Source of the DNA: Sagittula sp048553715
GTDB taxonomy: Bacteria; Pseudomonadota; Alphaproteobacteria; Rhodobacterales; Rhodobacteraceae
NCBI RefSeq assembly: GCF_048553715.1
Contig: NZ_JBLZNC010000001.1
Coordinates: 672,487-736,486 of the forward strand
Direction of reading: 5' to 3'
Length of the DNA stretch: 64,000 bases
Shown here: piece by piece, positions 53,009-61,618 of the stretch
How the letters are laid out: every line of letters starts with the position of its first letter
How positions within the stretch are numbered: position 1 is the stretch's first letter
Made by a program: the position numbers and the translations under genes
The notes under the pieces: generated by a model
The model's database searches: none
What the model was told of the DNA's origin: nothing
The model's input: the letters and a program-made list of their open reading frames with translations, nothing else

Positions 53009-54724
53009 ATGCAGAAGCAGGCTCATATCTTCAAACGCGGGCAACAGTACCACTGGCGGCGCAGGATGCGGCGCCAAGGTGTTGGTTTCTTTGATCTAAA
53101 GCTTTCGCTTCGCACGACAGATCCGAAAATCGCGGCTATACTCGGACGAAAGCTAAGTTCCGAGAGCGACACCATTATGAGCCACGCCGTCCACAACATC
53201 ATCCCCGAAGAAACCGCACGCCGGTGGATGTCGGCAATCATCGAGCGCGAGCAGCACAAGTTGGCCCACCTCGAGAACCTGCGCATCACCTCTTCTCGAG
53301 ATCCCGAAGATGATTTGGTCGCCAACGCCATCTTTCAGGCGGCCTGGGCGCATATCGCTCGGCATGGCGTCCACGCTAACATTTCGCCGGACATGCCCCA
53401 GCGTCTCCAGAACTGTATTGAACTGCAACTGCGCGCTCTCGATAACGAGGGTCACAGGCTGACGATCGAGCGCCAGTTCAGGGAGGACACCGACCACGAT
53501 CCGGAAACCACACGTGAGATTTTCGCCATGATGAATCTCTACATTCAGGCCAAGGCGGATGCTTGGGCCATGGCGAACACCGGCTCTTACAACTTCATCC
53601 CCCCTGACGACGGCCCGCATGCCAATGGCAATTCTGCGCCCACCCTGCCCGCTGCTAAACCCGAACCGAAACCGGAGCCCGAGGAAGACGCCTTCCCTGA
53701 CCCGGCTCTAACAGCCGTGGTAGAGCGCATGAACGCACTGAAGCGCGGCGAAGGTGTCGAGGAGAAGACCCTGCGCCAATACGTTAGTTTTGTCGCGCTG
53801 TTTACCACGCTGACCGGCGTTTCGGATGTCCGCAAGATCCGGCAGAGCCATGCCTCGGCCTTCCGCTCGGACCTCCACAAACTCCCGAAAAGCTGGGGCA
53901 AAAGCCCGCGTGATGCCATCGCTACCCGTGACGAGATCATGGCCCGCGCAGCCGCCCTGCCCCCTGAAAAGGCCGGCCTGAGCGTTGGCACCATTAACCG
54001 CCATCTCGAACATCTCGCGCAGATCGTGTCGTGGGCATCCGACGAAGGCATTCCGGTCGATGACAAGCTGAACCCCGCAAAGCTGCGCCGCAAGGACACT
54101 GTACGGGACCGTGATCGTCGCGAGGCCCTGACCCACGCCGATCTGCAAAAAATCTCCGAACACAAAACGTGGAGCCGCCCGTCCGTGCGCCGCAACGGCA
54201 GCTATTGGGCACCGCTGATCGCCGCCTACACCGGCGCGCGGCGTGCGGAGATCGCCGGTTTGATGGTCACGGATGTGGTGGAGGTCGACGGCGTGCCATG
54301 CCTGTCCATCGCCAACAACAACCTGCGCCGCATCAAAAATCTGGCCTCAAAGCGCGTGATCCCGATCCACAGCCACCTGATCGAACTGGGCTTCCTCACT
54401 CACGTCGAAGATATAAAGAAGCGCGGCAACAAAGCGCTTTTCCCTGAACAGGAAGAACCCGGCACCGGCATCTGGGGTCGCAAACTCGGCCGAACCATGC
54501 GCGGGGTCATTAACAAACAACTGGGCGAAAGTGGAGGCGGACTGAGCTTCCACAGCTATCGCCACTACGTACAAAATGCCCTCGACCACAACGGCATCGA
54601 CGACAAGATCGTCCGCGACATCATCGGCCACGAAGGCCGCGACGTCCACGAACGCACCTACCGCAAGCAAACACCTATTGCGGAGATGCAAGCGGCTATC
54701 GAAACGCTACCGAGGGTGCTGTGA
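53009..54724 (+). CDS. int: Tyrosine integrase of the tRNA-Asn element
   Basis: A 571-residue integrase. The N-terminal 230 residues (KQAHIFKRGQQYHWRRRMRR, and a helical region) are of the large alphaproteobacterial type that starts with a DNA-binding arm. The core SAM-like domain is at about 255-350. The catalytic domain has Arg in YTGARRAEIAGL, His-x-x-Arg in FHSYRHYVQNAL, His in IIGHEGRD and Tyr in ERTYRKQTP. The ATG at 53009 with GAGGA upstream gives the conserved start. It points away from the tRNA, 123 bp after attL. Its C-terminal half resembles the second integrase at 61619. Confidence 0.93.
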   Translation: MQKQAHIFKRGQQYHWRRRMRRQGVGFFDLKLSLRTTDPKIAAILGRKLSSESDTIMSHAVHNIIPEETARRWMSAIIEREQHKLAHLENLRITSSRDPEDDLVANAIFQAAWAHIARHGVHANISPDMPQRLQNCIELQLRALDNEGHRLTIERQFREDTDHDPETTREIFAMMNLYIQAKADAWAMANTGSYNFIPPDDGPHANGNSAPTLPAAKPEPKPEPEEDAFPDPALTAVVERMNALKRGEGVEEKTLRQYVSFVALFTTLTGVSDVRKIRQSHASAFRSDLHKLPKSWGKSPRDAIATRDEIMARAAALPPEKAGLSVGTINRHLEHLAQIVSWASDEGIPVDDKLNPAKLRRKDTVRDRDRREALTHADLQKISEHKTWSRPSVRRNGSYWAPLIAAYTGARRAEIAGLMVTDVVEVDGVPCLSIANNNLRRIKNLASKRVIPIHSHLIELGFLTHVEDIKKRGNKALFPEQEEPGTGIWGRKLGRTMRGVINKQLGESGGGLSFHSYRHYVQNALDHNGIDDKIVRDIIGHEGRDVHERTYRKQTPIAEMQAAIETLPRVL

Positions 54725-54935
54725 CGCGAGGACATCCGCTGCAAGGTATCAATGGAGGCCTTACCGATTGGGCGGGATCCCTAATTCGCTGCATCAGCCA
54801 CCTCACCTTGGCATTGGGAAGGGAGCGCGCATTCCGCGGAATACCCCCCAAATCTGAGCGCGCGACAATGAGGCGAAATCCCGCACTCGCTGTGCTTGGT
54901 GTTCATGCAAGCAGTGTTCAAAAATCCAAGTATTG
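54725..54935. other. Gap between integrase and ATPase gene 3' ends
   Basis: 211 bp between convergent genes. No ORF with a ribosome-binding site and no clear hairpin with a T-tract was seen. Confidence 0.5.
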
Positions 54936-57900
54936 TCACTTTCCTTTCGGAGGCCTTGAGGCAGGGAGCAAGCGTTGCAGGATGAGGCCTGCAGCGTGAC
55001 GGATTTCGGGATTCACGTCGAGCAAGCGCGCCTCGCCATGTACCGCAGCCTTCAGAGCGGCATGGATCGGGGCATAACGATCAGCCAGACGAGTCTCATC
55101 GAACCAGTCGACCATACGCTCGCCGGCTCCAGTCGCGATGGCGAGGCGGAGCAAACGCTCTAGGTCATCGGTGAAATTCCAATTCTCCTGCACTAAGCCT
55201 CCTTGTAGAGCATTTTCCAGATGATCCGTGGCATCTCCGAAATTCTCGGCCTGAATGGCAAGCGCTGCATACATCAACGCGCGCCCCTCGGGAGGTATGT
55301 CTTCGAGGTGGCGCAACGTCTCTCGCGCCTTGGAAAACGCTCTCGACGTAACATACAGCCAGAATAAGTTCCCAGAAGCCAAGGCTTTCTGGCCTTCCGG
55401 CACGCTTTTCAATAGGGCTTCAGCGCGGCCCGTCTCCGCGCCGGTGTCGATCAGGTGATTGGCCAGAAAGACCTTTGCACAAGCGACCTGCTGCTGCAAC
55501 GGGAGGGCGTCGTTGTCACCGAAGCGGGCGAGGAGCGCTTCATATGTCTCGAGCGCGGCAGCAGAATCGCCGACCTCGCTCAGCGTGATCGCCTTATTGA
55601 CCATGGCCCGCGCGACCTGCTCCTGCAGCTGGAGAGCGTCGCTGTCACCGAAGCGGGCGATGAGCGCGTCGCAGGTCTCGAGCGCCACCGCGCGATCGCC
55701 GGCCTGGCTCAGGCCGACTCCCTTGTTGACCATGGCCAGCGCGACCGGCTCCTGCAGAAGGAGGGCATCGCTGTCACCGAAGCGGGCGATGAGCGCGTCG
55801 TAGGTCTCGATCTCTGCCGCGTGATTGCCGGCCTCCCCCAGCGTAATCGCCTTATTGACCATGGCCCGCGCGACCTGCTCCTGCAGAAGGAGAGCATCGC
55901 TGTCACCGAAGCGGGCGATGAGCGCGTCGTAGGTCTCGAGCGCCACCGCGTGATTGCCTGCCTCCCCCAGCGTAATCGCCTTATAGACCATGGCATGCGC
56001 GACCGGCTCCTGCAGAGGGAGGGCATCGCTGCCACCGAAGCGGGCGATGAGCGCGTCGTAGGTCTCGAGCGCCACCGCGCGATCGCCGGCCTGGATCAGG
56101 CCGACCCCCTTGTTAACCATGGCCCGCGCGACCTGCTCCTGCAATGGCAGGGCGTCGCTGTCGCCAAAGCGGGCGATGAGCGTGTCGTAGCTCTCGATCT
56201 CTGCCGTGTGATTGCCCGCCTCGCCCAGGTTGACCCCCTTATTGACCATGGTCCGCGCGACCTGCTCCTGCAATGGCAGGGCATCGCTGTCACCGAAGCG
56301 GGCGATGAGCGCGTCGTAGGTCTCGAGTGCAGCCGCGCGATCGCCGGCCTGGCTCAGGCCGACCCCCTGATTGACCATGGCCCGCGCAACCTGCTCCTGC
56401 AATGGCAGGGCGTCGCTGTCGCCGAAGCGGGCGATGAACGCGTCGTAGCTCTCGATCTCTGCCTCGGGATCGCCGGCCTCCCCCAGCGTGATCGCCTTAT
56501 CGACCATGGCCCGCGCGACCTGCTCCTGCACAGGGAGGGCATCGCTGCCACCGAAGCGGGCGATGAGCGCGTCGTACGTCTCGACCTCTGCCGCGGGATC
56601 GCCGGCCTGACCCAGCGTGATCGCCTTATTGACCATTTCCTTCGCCACTTTGGCTTCGGGCAAAGCCGGATAGTCTGCTGTAATCGACTTGTCTTGGCTG
56701 GGACTCTCCAACTTCCGGCCCAGATGCACGCCCTCTGGTGCGATCTGCGTCGCCTGTTCAAACGCATGCACGTAGTCGCGAGTCCAGAGATCGAAACGGC
56801 CCGTTGCGCGTGCAGTACGGCCGATTTCCTTCAACTCGTCCTTGCAGTAGAAACTCGACAGAAACGCGACGAGCCAGCGCATCCGCTGCCGGGTGCGCCG
56901 CGTGCCGTGCCGCATTAGGTACCAGATATTAAGGAAACGTTCGACAATTTGGTGGCCGGCGTAGGACCCTGAGGTTTCGACCCTTTCGATCAGGCCATCT
57001 TTGCGCAGCCGGGTCAGCTGCGACGACAGCGTTGTGGTCGGGACGCCGGTTATGTCGGACAGATGTCCGGTGGTGATCGGGTCCCAGTGAAGCGCGATTG
57101 CGTCAATAATTGCCCGTTGCAAGGCGGTCTGATATTCCTCGACGCGGGCTTTGTAATAGGGCGTTACTTCATCCAGCAACCGTTCGAGATCGGCCATCGC
57201 ACTGTGAGAGTCATCGGTCTCGAGAAGGCGATATGTCAGCGCTAGTACCCGAGGGTTGCCACCGGTCAATCGGTGAAGGACGCGGAGACGTGCGGGATCG
57301 GTGCGCATCACACGGAGGACACGGCGCCCTACCTCGCCGCGCTGGTTTGCGAGACCTCGCATGCAAGTCTCGGTTTCCTGCAATTCTAGGGGTTCGAGGT
57401 AACAGGGTTGGAAAAATTCGTAGAAGGCTGCGTCTCGGTCCGCGCCTTCCTTCAGTGACTGGGTTGCGGCGCCTACGAGGATTGGCCCGCCCCGTGCCTG
57501 CAAGCTGGCGCGCAGGGTCCAGCGATCTTCCTCTTTGAGAGCATCTAAGATCAGGTCCAAATTGTCAATCAACAGAACGGCCCGTTTGCCAAGCGCCTGC
57601 ATTTCCATCTCGAACTGCTCTGCTGCGCCGTCGTTGCTATCCCAACTGCTTGAAAAGACCACGTCGTCAAGATGCCCTGTCAAGTCGTCGCGCCCTTGGC
57701 TTTCTGCCCATTCGGCCAAGGATTCCCCGCAATTGCGCCAGAAATCCCGCAGCCGCAGCACGTTGTACTGCTCTTCGCGGAACATTAGCGGGACAAAACG
57801 ATCCGACAAATTCGGATCGCGCTTAATTTCGATCGCTAGGCGGCGCAGCAGGGACGTCTTACCCATCCCCCGCGTACCAATTAGGATCTGGTGTTGTCCA

Positions 57901-58031
57901 TCATCCTCTCGCCCGACCGATTTTAAGCGGCGGCACATCGTCTCGAGCGTGTCGCGGCGCGCCACGAAATTCGCGACGAACTCTTCATCATCCAGTATGG
58001 TCTGGTTATAGAGAGTTGGCTGCGGTATCAT
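54936..58031 (-). CDS. STAND-like NTPase with winged helix and nine TPR-like repeats
   Basis: A 1031-residue protein. N-terminal P-loop NTPase: Walker A GTRGMGKTSLL (52-62), Walker B AVLLIDNLDLIL (151-162) and, further on, the sensor strand ILVGAATQSL. A winged-helix domain follows (HLSDITGVPTTTLSSQLTRL, about 320-355). Residues 466-852 are nine nearly identical 43-residue repeats (MVNKGVGLSQAGDRAAALET, then YDALIARFGDSDALPLQEQV), then a degenerate tenth and a helical C-terminal domain. This is the NTPase-winged helix-helical-repeat plan of STAND/NLR-like sensors such as Avs proteins, but without a recognisable effector domain. Its ATG overlaps the stop of the small ATPase gene (ATGA), so the two work together. 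Possible defence role is inferred. Confidence 0.85.
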   Translation of the reverse strand: MIPQPTLYNQTILDDEEFVANFVARRDTLETMCRRLKSVGREDDGQHQILIGTRGMGKTSLLRRLAIEIKRDPNLSDRFVPLMFREEQYNVLRLRDFWRNCGESLAEWAESQGRDDLTGHLDDVVFSSSWDSNDGAAEQFEMEMQALGKRAVLLIDNLDLILDALKEEDRWTLRASLQARGGPILVGAATQSLKEGADRDAAFYEFFQPCYLEPLELQETETCMRGLANQRGEVGRRVLRVMRTDPARLRVLHRLTGGNPRVLALTYRLLETDDSHSAMADLERLLDEVTPYYKARVEEYQTALQRAIIDAIALHWDPITTGHLSDITGVPTTTLSSQLTRLRKDGLIERVETSGSYAGHQIVERFLNIWYLMRHGTRRTRQRMRWLVAFLSSFYCKDELKEIGRTARATGRFDLWTRDYVHAFEQATQIAPEGVHLGRKLESPSQDKSITADYPALPEAKVAKEMVNKAITLGQAGDPAAEVETYDALIARFGGSDALPVQEQVARAMVDKAITLGEAGDPEAEIESYDAFIARFGDSDALPLQEQVARAMVNQGVGLSQAGDRAAALETYDALIARFGDSDALPLQEQVARTMVNKGVNLGEAGNHTAEIESYDTLIARFGDSDALPLQEQVARAMVNKGVGLIQAGDRAVALETYDALIARFGGSDALPLQEPVAHAMVYKAITLGEAGNHAVALETYDALIARFGDSDALLLQEQVARAMVNKAITLGEAGNHAAEIETYDALIARFGDSDALLLQEPVALAMVNKGVGLSQAGDRAVALETCDALIARFGDSDALQLQEQVARAMVNKAITLSEVGDSAAALETYEALLARFGDNDALPLQQQVACAKVFLANHLIDTGAETGRAEALLKSVPEGQKALASGNLFWLYVTSRAFSKARETLRHLEDIPPEGRALMYAALAIQAENFGDATDHLENALQGGLVQENWNFTDDLERLLRLAIATGAGERMVDWFDETRLADRYAPIHAALKAAVHGEARLLDVNPEIRHAAGLILQRLLPASRPPKGK
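55476..56636 (-). repeat. Nine tandem 129-bp coding repeats
   Basis: Nine in-frame units of 43 codons, each around ALETYDALIARFGDSDALPL, with nearly identical DNA. The units alternate between two variants, one with KGVGLSQAGD and one with KAITLGEAGN, which suggests growth by duplication of larger blocks. The array can be expected to change copy number by recombination. Confidence 0.9.
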
Positions 58032-59155
58032 TGTCTGTCCGCCTCGTACTGCTGCCAGTAGCGGCGGATCAGGCCGGATCTAAACCGGTAACGGTCTTCG
58101 GCGCACTGCACTAACCCGTCACTTTGCAGGATGTCCAAAATGTCCCGAACGGCCCTCTGCGTTTCCGGCACCATGGCGGATTGCAGCGTACTTGCCACCT
58201 CTCCGTCGGTGCTGGCGGACAAGTGGCCCAGCACCTTCCGGGCCAAGATCCTGTCGGTCTTTGGCAGGTTCTTGTCGATATGCTCTCGCCACACGGCAAA
58301 CTCGGATTTTCGAGTTGGCTCGAGCAGTTTCTGCATGGCCGCCTGCAGGTCGTCTCGCGTCGCGGTGAGCGTACCGTCACGGGCGGCGCCCGAGGGGCGG
58401 ACCTCGTTCCCGACCAGCTTAAGATAATAAGGCGCAAGCCAGCCAAGTTCTTCAAACAATACGTCGAGGTCTTCGTCGCTCGAGACGAACGGATGGTTGA
58501 ACGCATTCTGCGTGGCCGGGTCGCGTAGAAAGGAGCGGGCCTCAATTTCGTTGAATGGCTCGAGAATGAAGGTGTCCAGATCGACGAAGGCGCCGCCAAG
58601 GCCGAACCGCTCAGCAACCACATTCAGGCCGATCGAACCGGTGAAAAGCCATCTAACCTTCGAGTAGTTGGCCTGCAGGTTCCTTAGCTCGTAGAAAAAG
58701 TCCTTGGCGTCGTCATTGTTTCGCTCTGCGAAGCCGAGAACGAAATATGCGATCTCGTCCACGAAAATCGCCGATTGCCTGCCGTCCTTCTCCAGCGCAT
58801 CCAATAGCAAGTCCAAGAAGGCCACAGGATCGACCTTACCGATCGCGTTGATCGGGTTGTCGCCCCAATTTCCTTCGATCAATGCATCTAGCCGGCTCTT
58901 TAAGGCCGCATGTAGGCCTGAGGCCTTGGATAACTGACCTTGAATTCTTTGGCACAAGCGGCGCGCGAACTTTTCCGGAGCTGACATGCCCTGGACATCC
59001 ACCTCAACTATCAACCAGTCCTCTTTCCGCATGTCTTCTGCGAGCCGGTTGATTGTCCACGTCTTCCCGATGCGACGAGGGGCCGGCATGTGAATGTTCT
59101 GCCCAGATATGAGCTTACGTTTTAACGTACCCCGCTCACTTTTTCTTCCATGCAT
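58028..59155 (-). CDS. Compact AAA ATPase (archaeal-type ATPase family) paired with the TPR NTPase
   Basis: A 375-residue protein. Walker A APRRIGKTW (25-33, of the GPRRxGKT type found in the archaeal-ATPase/AAA_14 families), Walker B SAIFVDEIAYF (128-138) and sensor strand VRWLFTGSIGL (167-177), then a lid region and a C-terminal winged-helix-like domain (LGHLSASTDGEVASTL, about 310-360). No membrane segment. First gene of the two-gene cargo operon. Start: ATG at 59155 with AGGA 8 nt upstream. A promoter with TTGACA and an AT-rich palindrome precede it. The family includes sensors and NTPases of toxin and defence loci; no precise function is claimed. Confidence 0.85.
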   Translation of the reverse strand: MHGRKSERGTLKRKLISGQNIHMPAPRRIGKTWTINRLAEDMRKEDWLIVEVDVQGMSAPEKFARRLCQRIQGQLSKASGLHAALKSRLDALIEGNWGDNPINAIGKVDPVAFLDLLLDALEKDGRQSAIFVDEIAYFVLGFAERNNDDAKDFFYELRNLQANYSKVRWLFTGSIGLNVVAERFGLGGAFVDLDTFILEPFNEIEARSFLRDPATQNAFNHPFVSSDEDLDVLFEELGWLAPYYLKLVGNEVRPSGAARDGTLTATRDDLQAAMQKLLEPTRKSEFAVWREHIDKNLPKTDRILARKVLGHLSASTDGEVASTLQSAMVPETQRAVRDILDILQSDGLVQCAEDRYRFRSGLIRRYWQQYEADRQ

Positions 59156-59170
59156 GGACTTATCCTGATA

Positions 59171-59182
59171 TGAATTAATTCA
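59171..59182. promoter_or_regulatory. Palindrome in the cargo-operon leader
   Basis: A perfect 12-bp palindrome TGAATTAATTCA, 16-27 bp upstream of the small-ATPase ATG and just downstream of the predicted -10. A repressor bound here would block initiation. No regulator gene lies in the element, so it may be autoregulated by the winged-helix proteins or controlled by the host. Confidence 0.55.
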
Positions 59183-59186
59183 TTTG

Positions 59187-59215
59187 TGAATAAATCTATT
59201 TGACTTCAATGTCAA
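59187..59215 (-). promoter_or_regulatory. Sigma70-type promoter of the cargo operon
   Basis: On the minus strand a perfect -35 TTGACA, a 17-nt spacer and a weaker -10, TATTCA. This stretch is AT-rich in an otherwise GC-rich neighbourhood. Confidence 0.55.
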
Positions 59216-59572
59216 TACACCTACCTGCCTACCCACGCGCTTGCGCGATGAGAGGATTCTGCGCTTGTATGCTGGGCGATCAACTGTATCTCGCTGAATT
59301 GCCCCCCCCATTCGCAACAAAGCCACCACGTAAACTTTGAAAGGCTATTGCGCAGACGCTCAAAGGAGTTTTCTATCGGGCAAGGCCCAGGCAGCATTTG
59401 GGTAATGAACCTTGGTTTTTTGCGACCCGTAACTTCGACCAAGTCCGAGTTTTGTTACCGTAGCGAATGGCCGGCCTGACGGGCCGCCACTTAGAAGCGC
59501 CGAACCAAAATTTCAGGGTTCAGTCTCCAAACTTTCAGACCGCAGGGCCGCATTACGCCATATTTGAAGCGT
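59216..59572. other. Spacer between cargo operon and relaxase gene
   Basis: A 357-bp stretch. A 73-codon frame on the minus strand (59221-59442) has no recognisable similarity and no clear ribosome-binding site, so it is not called. The stretch separates the relaxase gene end from the cargo promoter. Confidence 0.5.
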
Positions 59573-61072
59573 TCACGGCGTCCAATTTCTGGACAAATCA
59601 TCGGCCTCTACTGCCACCTCCGGCGGCAAATCTTCACGGCCAAGGAACTTGCGGACACGTCGCATCATATCATCGACGAACCGCGCTTTCACTTCAACCT
59701 CATGCCGTTTGCGGACGATCTTGAAAATTGCAGGCATGAGGCGGTTCAGCAGAGGCTTTGGGGCGTCGCGCAATGGCTGAGCGTCCTTCAAAGCGATCTT
59801 TCCGTTCTCCTGCACCTTAAGGGTTTCCTCGGCCAGCTCCTCCACGACATGCTCGATGACGGCAAGGCTAGTGTCGGCTTCCCGTTCTCTGCTCTCTACC
59901 TCCCGTGCTCGTTCCGCCAGCTTCACCTCTGCCGCTGCCACTTCCTTCTTCTGTTGATTTATCGTGCCCGACAGGGCCATCAAACGCTCGGTTTCGACCT
60001 CTGACGCCGATTGAGCTTCGGCCACAGCCGCTTCGTTCCGTGCCAGCGTTGCTTCCGCCTCCTTCACCGCCTCGCCGCGTTCTACAACGGCTGCTTGCGC
60101 AGCCTGTAGCTTGCGTGTTCGCACGACCAAAGCCGCCTTTGTGGCAGCAATATCATTTTCTTTTTTCTCCAATCGCACGGCGTAGGTGCGCCGCCGTTTT
60201 GCCTCCTTTTCCGATAGCTCCGCCTTGGCGGCCAGTTTCGCCAAGTGTCTGCGCGTTTTCGCGGCGGATTGCTCCAGCGCATCCAGCTCTGATTGGCGCG
60301 CTTCCAATTCCGCTCGTATGGATTGAACGTCATCGGCCAAGCCCTCGCGTTGGCAATGCAGCGCATCCAGTTCATCCGGCAGATCCTGATGCAGCTCGCG
60401 GACGCTGCGATGTAGGGTCTCGGCGTAGCTCGCCCCTGCCGCCAAGCGTGCGCGCTTGCGATGACCCCGCTCAATGCCGGGGTGGAACTGCTGCATCACC
60501 TCTGCCGCAATGTCTTGCAGGTGTGCGGTGGTCCCGGCCTGCGTGGCAGCGCTCACCGCCTCGCCGGTGTTGGTGTACGCCCGCAGGGCGAAATGGGCAT
60601 GGATCGTACTTTCGTCGAGATGCACCACAAGGGACTCGACCTGCGTGTTCAGGCGATCCGCGATTTCGCCGGTCAAAGCCTCAAACGCTGCGTCTTGCTG
60701 ATGCGTATCCAAGCTTTCGAACATACCCGCAGCATCGCGCCCGAAGGTGATAATGCCGGACGTGATGACGGCAGCGTTCGCTTTCATCGCACGCACGCGC
60801 CCTGCCCTCTTGCGCAGCTCGGCGTTTTCATCACGGATCTCGAACAAGGGCCGCATCGGGATCAGTGTGCGGTTAAGTCCGATGCGGCTGGCGTCGACAT
60901 AGGCGGGCGGCGTGCCGATGCGAAAGTCATGCCGCCGCGTGCCTTTGGCCTGCGACATGCTGCGCGCTTCGATCCGAACAGACACCGCACGCGGGTTGGC
61001 GTCACGGGCGCTCGTGTTAACGTGCCGAGCCTTGGCGGGGCGCTCGGGCGATATGTCGACGTAATCCTTCAT
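59573..61072 (-). CDS. MobV-family relaxase (plasmid mobilization, Mob/Pre)
   Basis: A 499-residue protein. Motif I: HDFRIGTPPAYVDASRIGLN (His48 with downstream Asn), as in Mob/Pre proteins. Motif III, the metal site: VVHLDESTIHAHFALRAY with His151, Glu154, His158 and His160. From about 230 to 430 it is a long coiled coil rich in Ala, Glu and Arg. This family nicks oriT and leads transfer with help of another element's secretion system. The gene is read toward the cargo operon; its upstream region contains the candidate oriT. No mobB/mobC-like accessory gene is recognised. Confidence 0.92.
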   Translation of the reverse strand: MKDYVDISPERPAKARHVNTSARDANPRAVSVRIEARSMSQAKGTRRHDFRIGTPPAYVDASRIGLNRTLIPMRPLFEIRDENAELRKRAGRVRAMKANAAVITSGIITFGRDAAGMFESLDTHQQDAAFEALTGEIADRLNTQVESLVVHLDESTIHAHFALRAYTNTGEAVSAATQAGTTAHLQDIAAEVMQQFHPGIERGHRKRARLAAGASYAETLHRSVRELHQDLPDELDALHCQREGLADDVQSIRAELEARQSELDALEQSAAKTRRHLAKLAAKAELSEKEAKRRRTYAVRLEKKENDIAATKAALVVRTRKLQAAQAAVVERGEAVKEAEATLARNEAAVAEAQSASEVETERLMALSGTINQQKKEVAAAEVKLAERAREVESREREADTSLAVIEHVVEELAEETLKVQENGKIALKDAQPLRDAPKPLLNRLMPAIFKIVRKRHEVEVKARFVDDMMRRVRKFLGREDLPPEVAVEADDLSRNWTP

Positions 61073-61171
61073 ACGCCGAGACTCGTGGAAGCCAGCGAAA
61101 ATCCAAAAGGAAAAATGATGCGTGTTTTGGGCGGCCTTAGCGGCTGTGAGGCGCGATGGCAGAACCTACTA

Positions 61172-61283
61172 GGCATAACCTCACCCCTGCGGGGTTCGTT
61201 TTATGCCGAGCAGGCGAAGGGGAGTGCTGCGCTCCCCTTTCGAAACCCCAAGCCGAAGGGGCTGCCGCCCCTTTCGAAACCCC
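61172..61283. other. Candidate origin of transfer (oriT) region
   Basis: Nested inverted repeats 100-210 bp upstream of the relaxase start: outer GGCATAA (61172-61178) and TTATGCC (61201-61207) around an inner hairpin ACCCC-TGC-GGGGT. Next to it are two copies of CCCCTTTCGAAACCCC (61234-61249 and 61268-61283), each forming a hairpin with a preceding GAAGGGG (61215-61221 and 61256-61262). Structured, repeat-rich DNA beside a MobV gene is where oriT is normally found. No nic site could be assigned by sequence. Confidence 0.5.
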
Positions 61284-61437
61284 GCTCCGCGCCCCCATAC
61301 GGCCACGGTTTGCGCTTGCCCGAGATGCCGCCACCGACTATGTCTGGTGGCCATAGTATTGCGACATACACGCGAGAAACCTTACAGCAAAGACCCGCAA
61401 AGTCGAAGGTCGCCATTGCTGTGAATATCTGCTCCGG

Positions 61438-61456
61438 TCCCTACCGCCGGAGCCAT
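61438..61456 (+). other. Attachment site attR (distal tRNA-Asn fragment)
   Basis: Exact 19-bp copy of the tRNA-Asn 3' end at 52868-52886; upstream flank GCTCCGG differs from the tRNA, so this is a fragment, not a tRNA gene. It ends the first element and is also the left boundary of the next integrase module. Confidence 0.85.
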
Positions 61457-61618
61457 TATCAACCTAACACGTTGATACTGAAAGAAAACGGAAAGTAGCT
61501 CCGATCACTTTCTCCCTTCTCTGCGGTGCTGGCACACAGGCCGCACACATGAGGGGCACAAGCGGCTCACACACTGTGTCTCCCTTGGCTTCACGACGGC
61601 TCAACCGTCGAGGCCAGC

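Larger units (their letters stand above)
52868..61456 (+). mobile_element. tRNA-Asn integrative mobilizable element (8.6 kb)
   Basis: Bounded by the 19-bp att repeat. Contents: integrase 123 bp inside the left end, a two-ATPase cargo operon, a MobV-type relaxase and, upstream of it, a structured oriT-like stretch before the right end. There is no type IV secretion system, so it would need a helper conjugative element: an integrative mobilizable element (IME). Cargo is limited to the two ATPases. It appears intact by these criteria. Confidence 0.8.

Noticed and set aside
55476..56636. Regularly spaced direct repeats that could suggest a CRISPR array
   Set aside because: The period is 129 bp, there are no unique spacers, and the whole array is one coding frame.
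55455..56918. A 487-codon plus-strand frame with repeats of about 43 residues
   Set aside because: It is the antisense shadow of the TPR-like repeats; the minus strand has the Walker motifs, operon overlap and ribosome-binding site.
59221..59442. A 73-codon minus-strand frame between relaxase and cargo operon
   Set aside because: No convincing ribosome-binding site or similarity; it starts and ends without relation to neighbouring signals.
61156..61356. A 66-codon frame upstream of the relaxase gene
   Set aside because: It lies in the repeat-rich oriT-like DNA, and its codons are dictated by the inverted repeats.
61438..61456. A possible second tRNA-Asn gene
   Set aside because: Only the last 19 bases match; D arm, anticodon arm and 5' acceptor strand are absent, so it is an attachment-site fragment.
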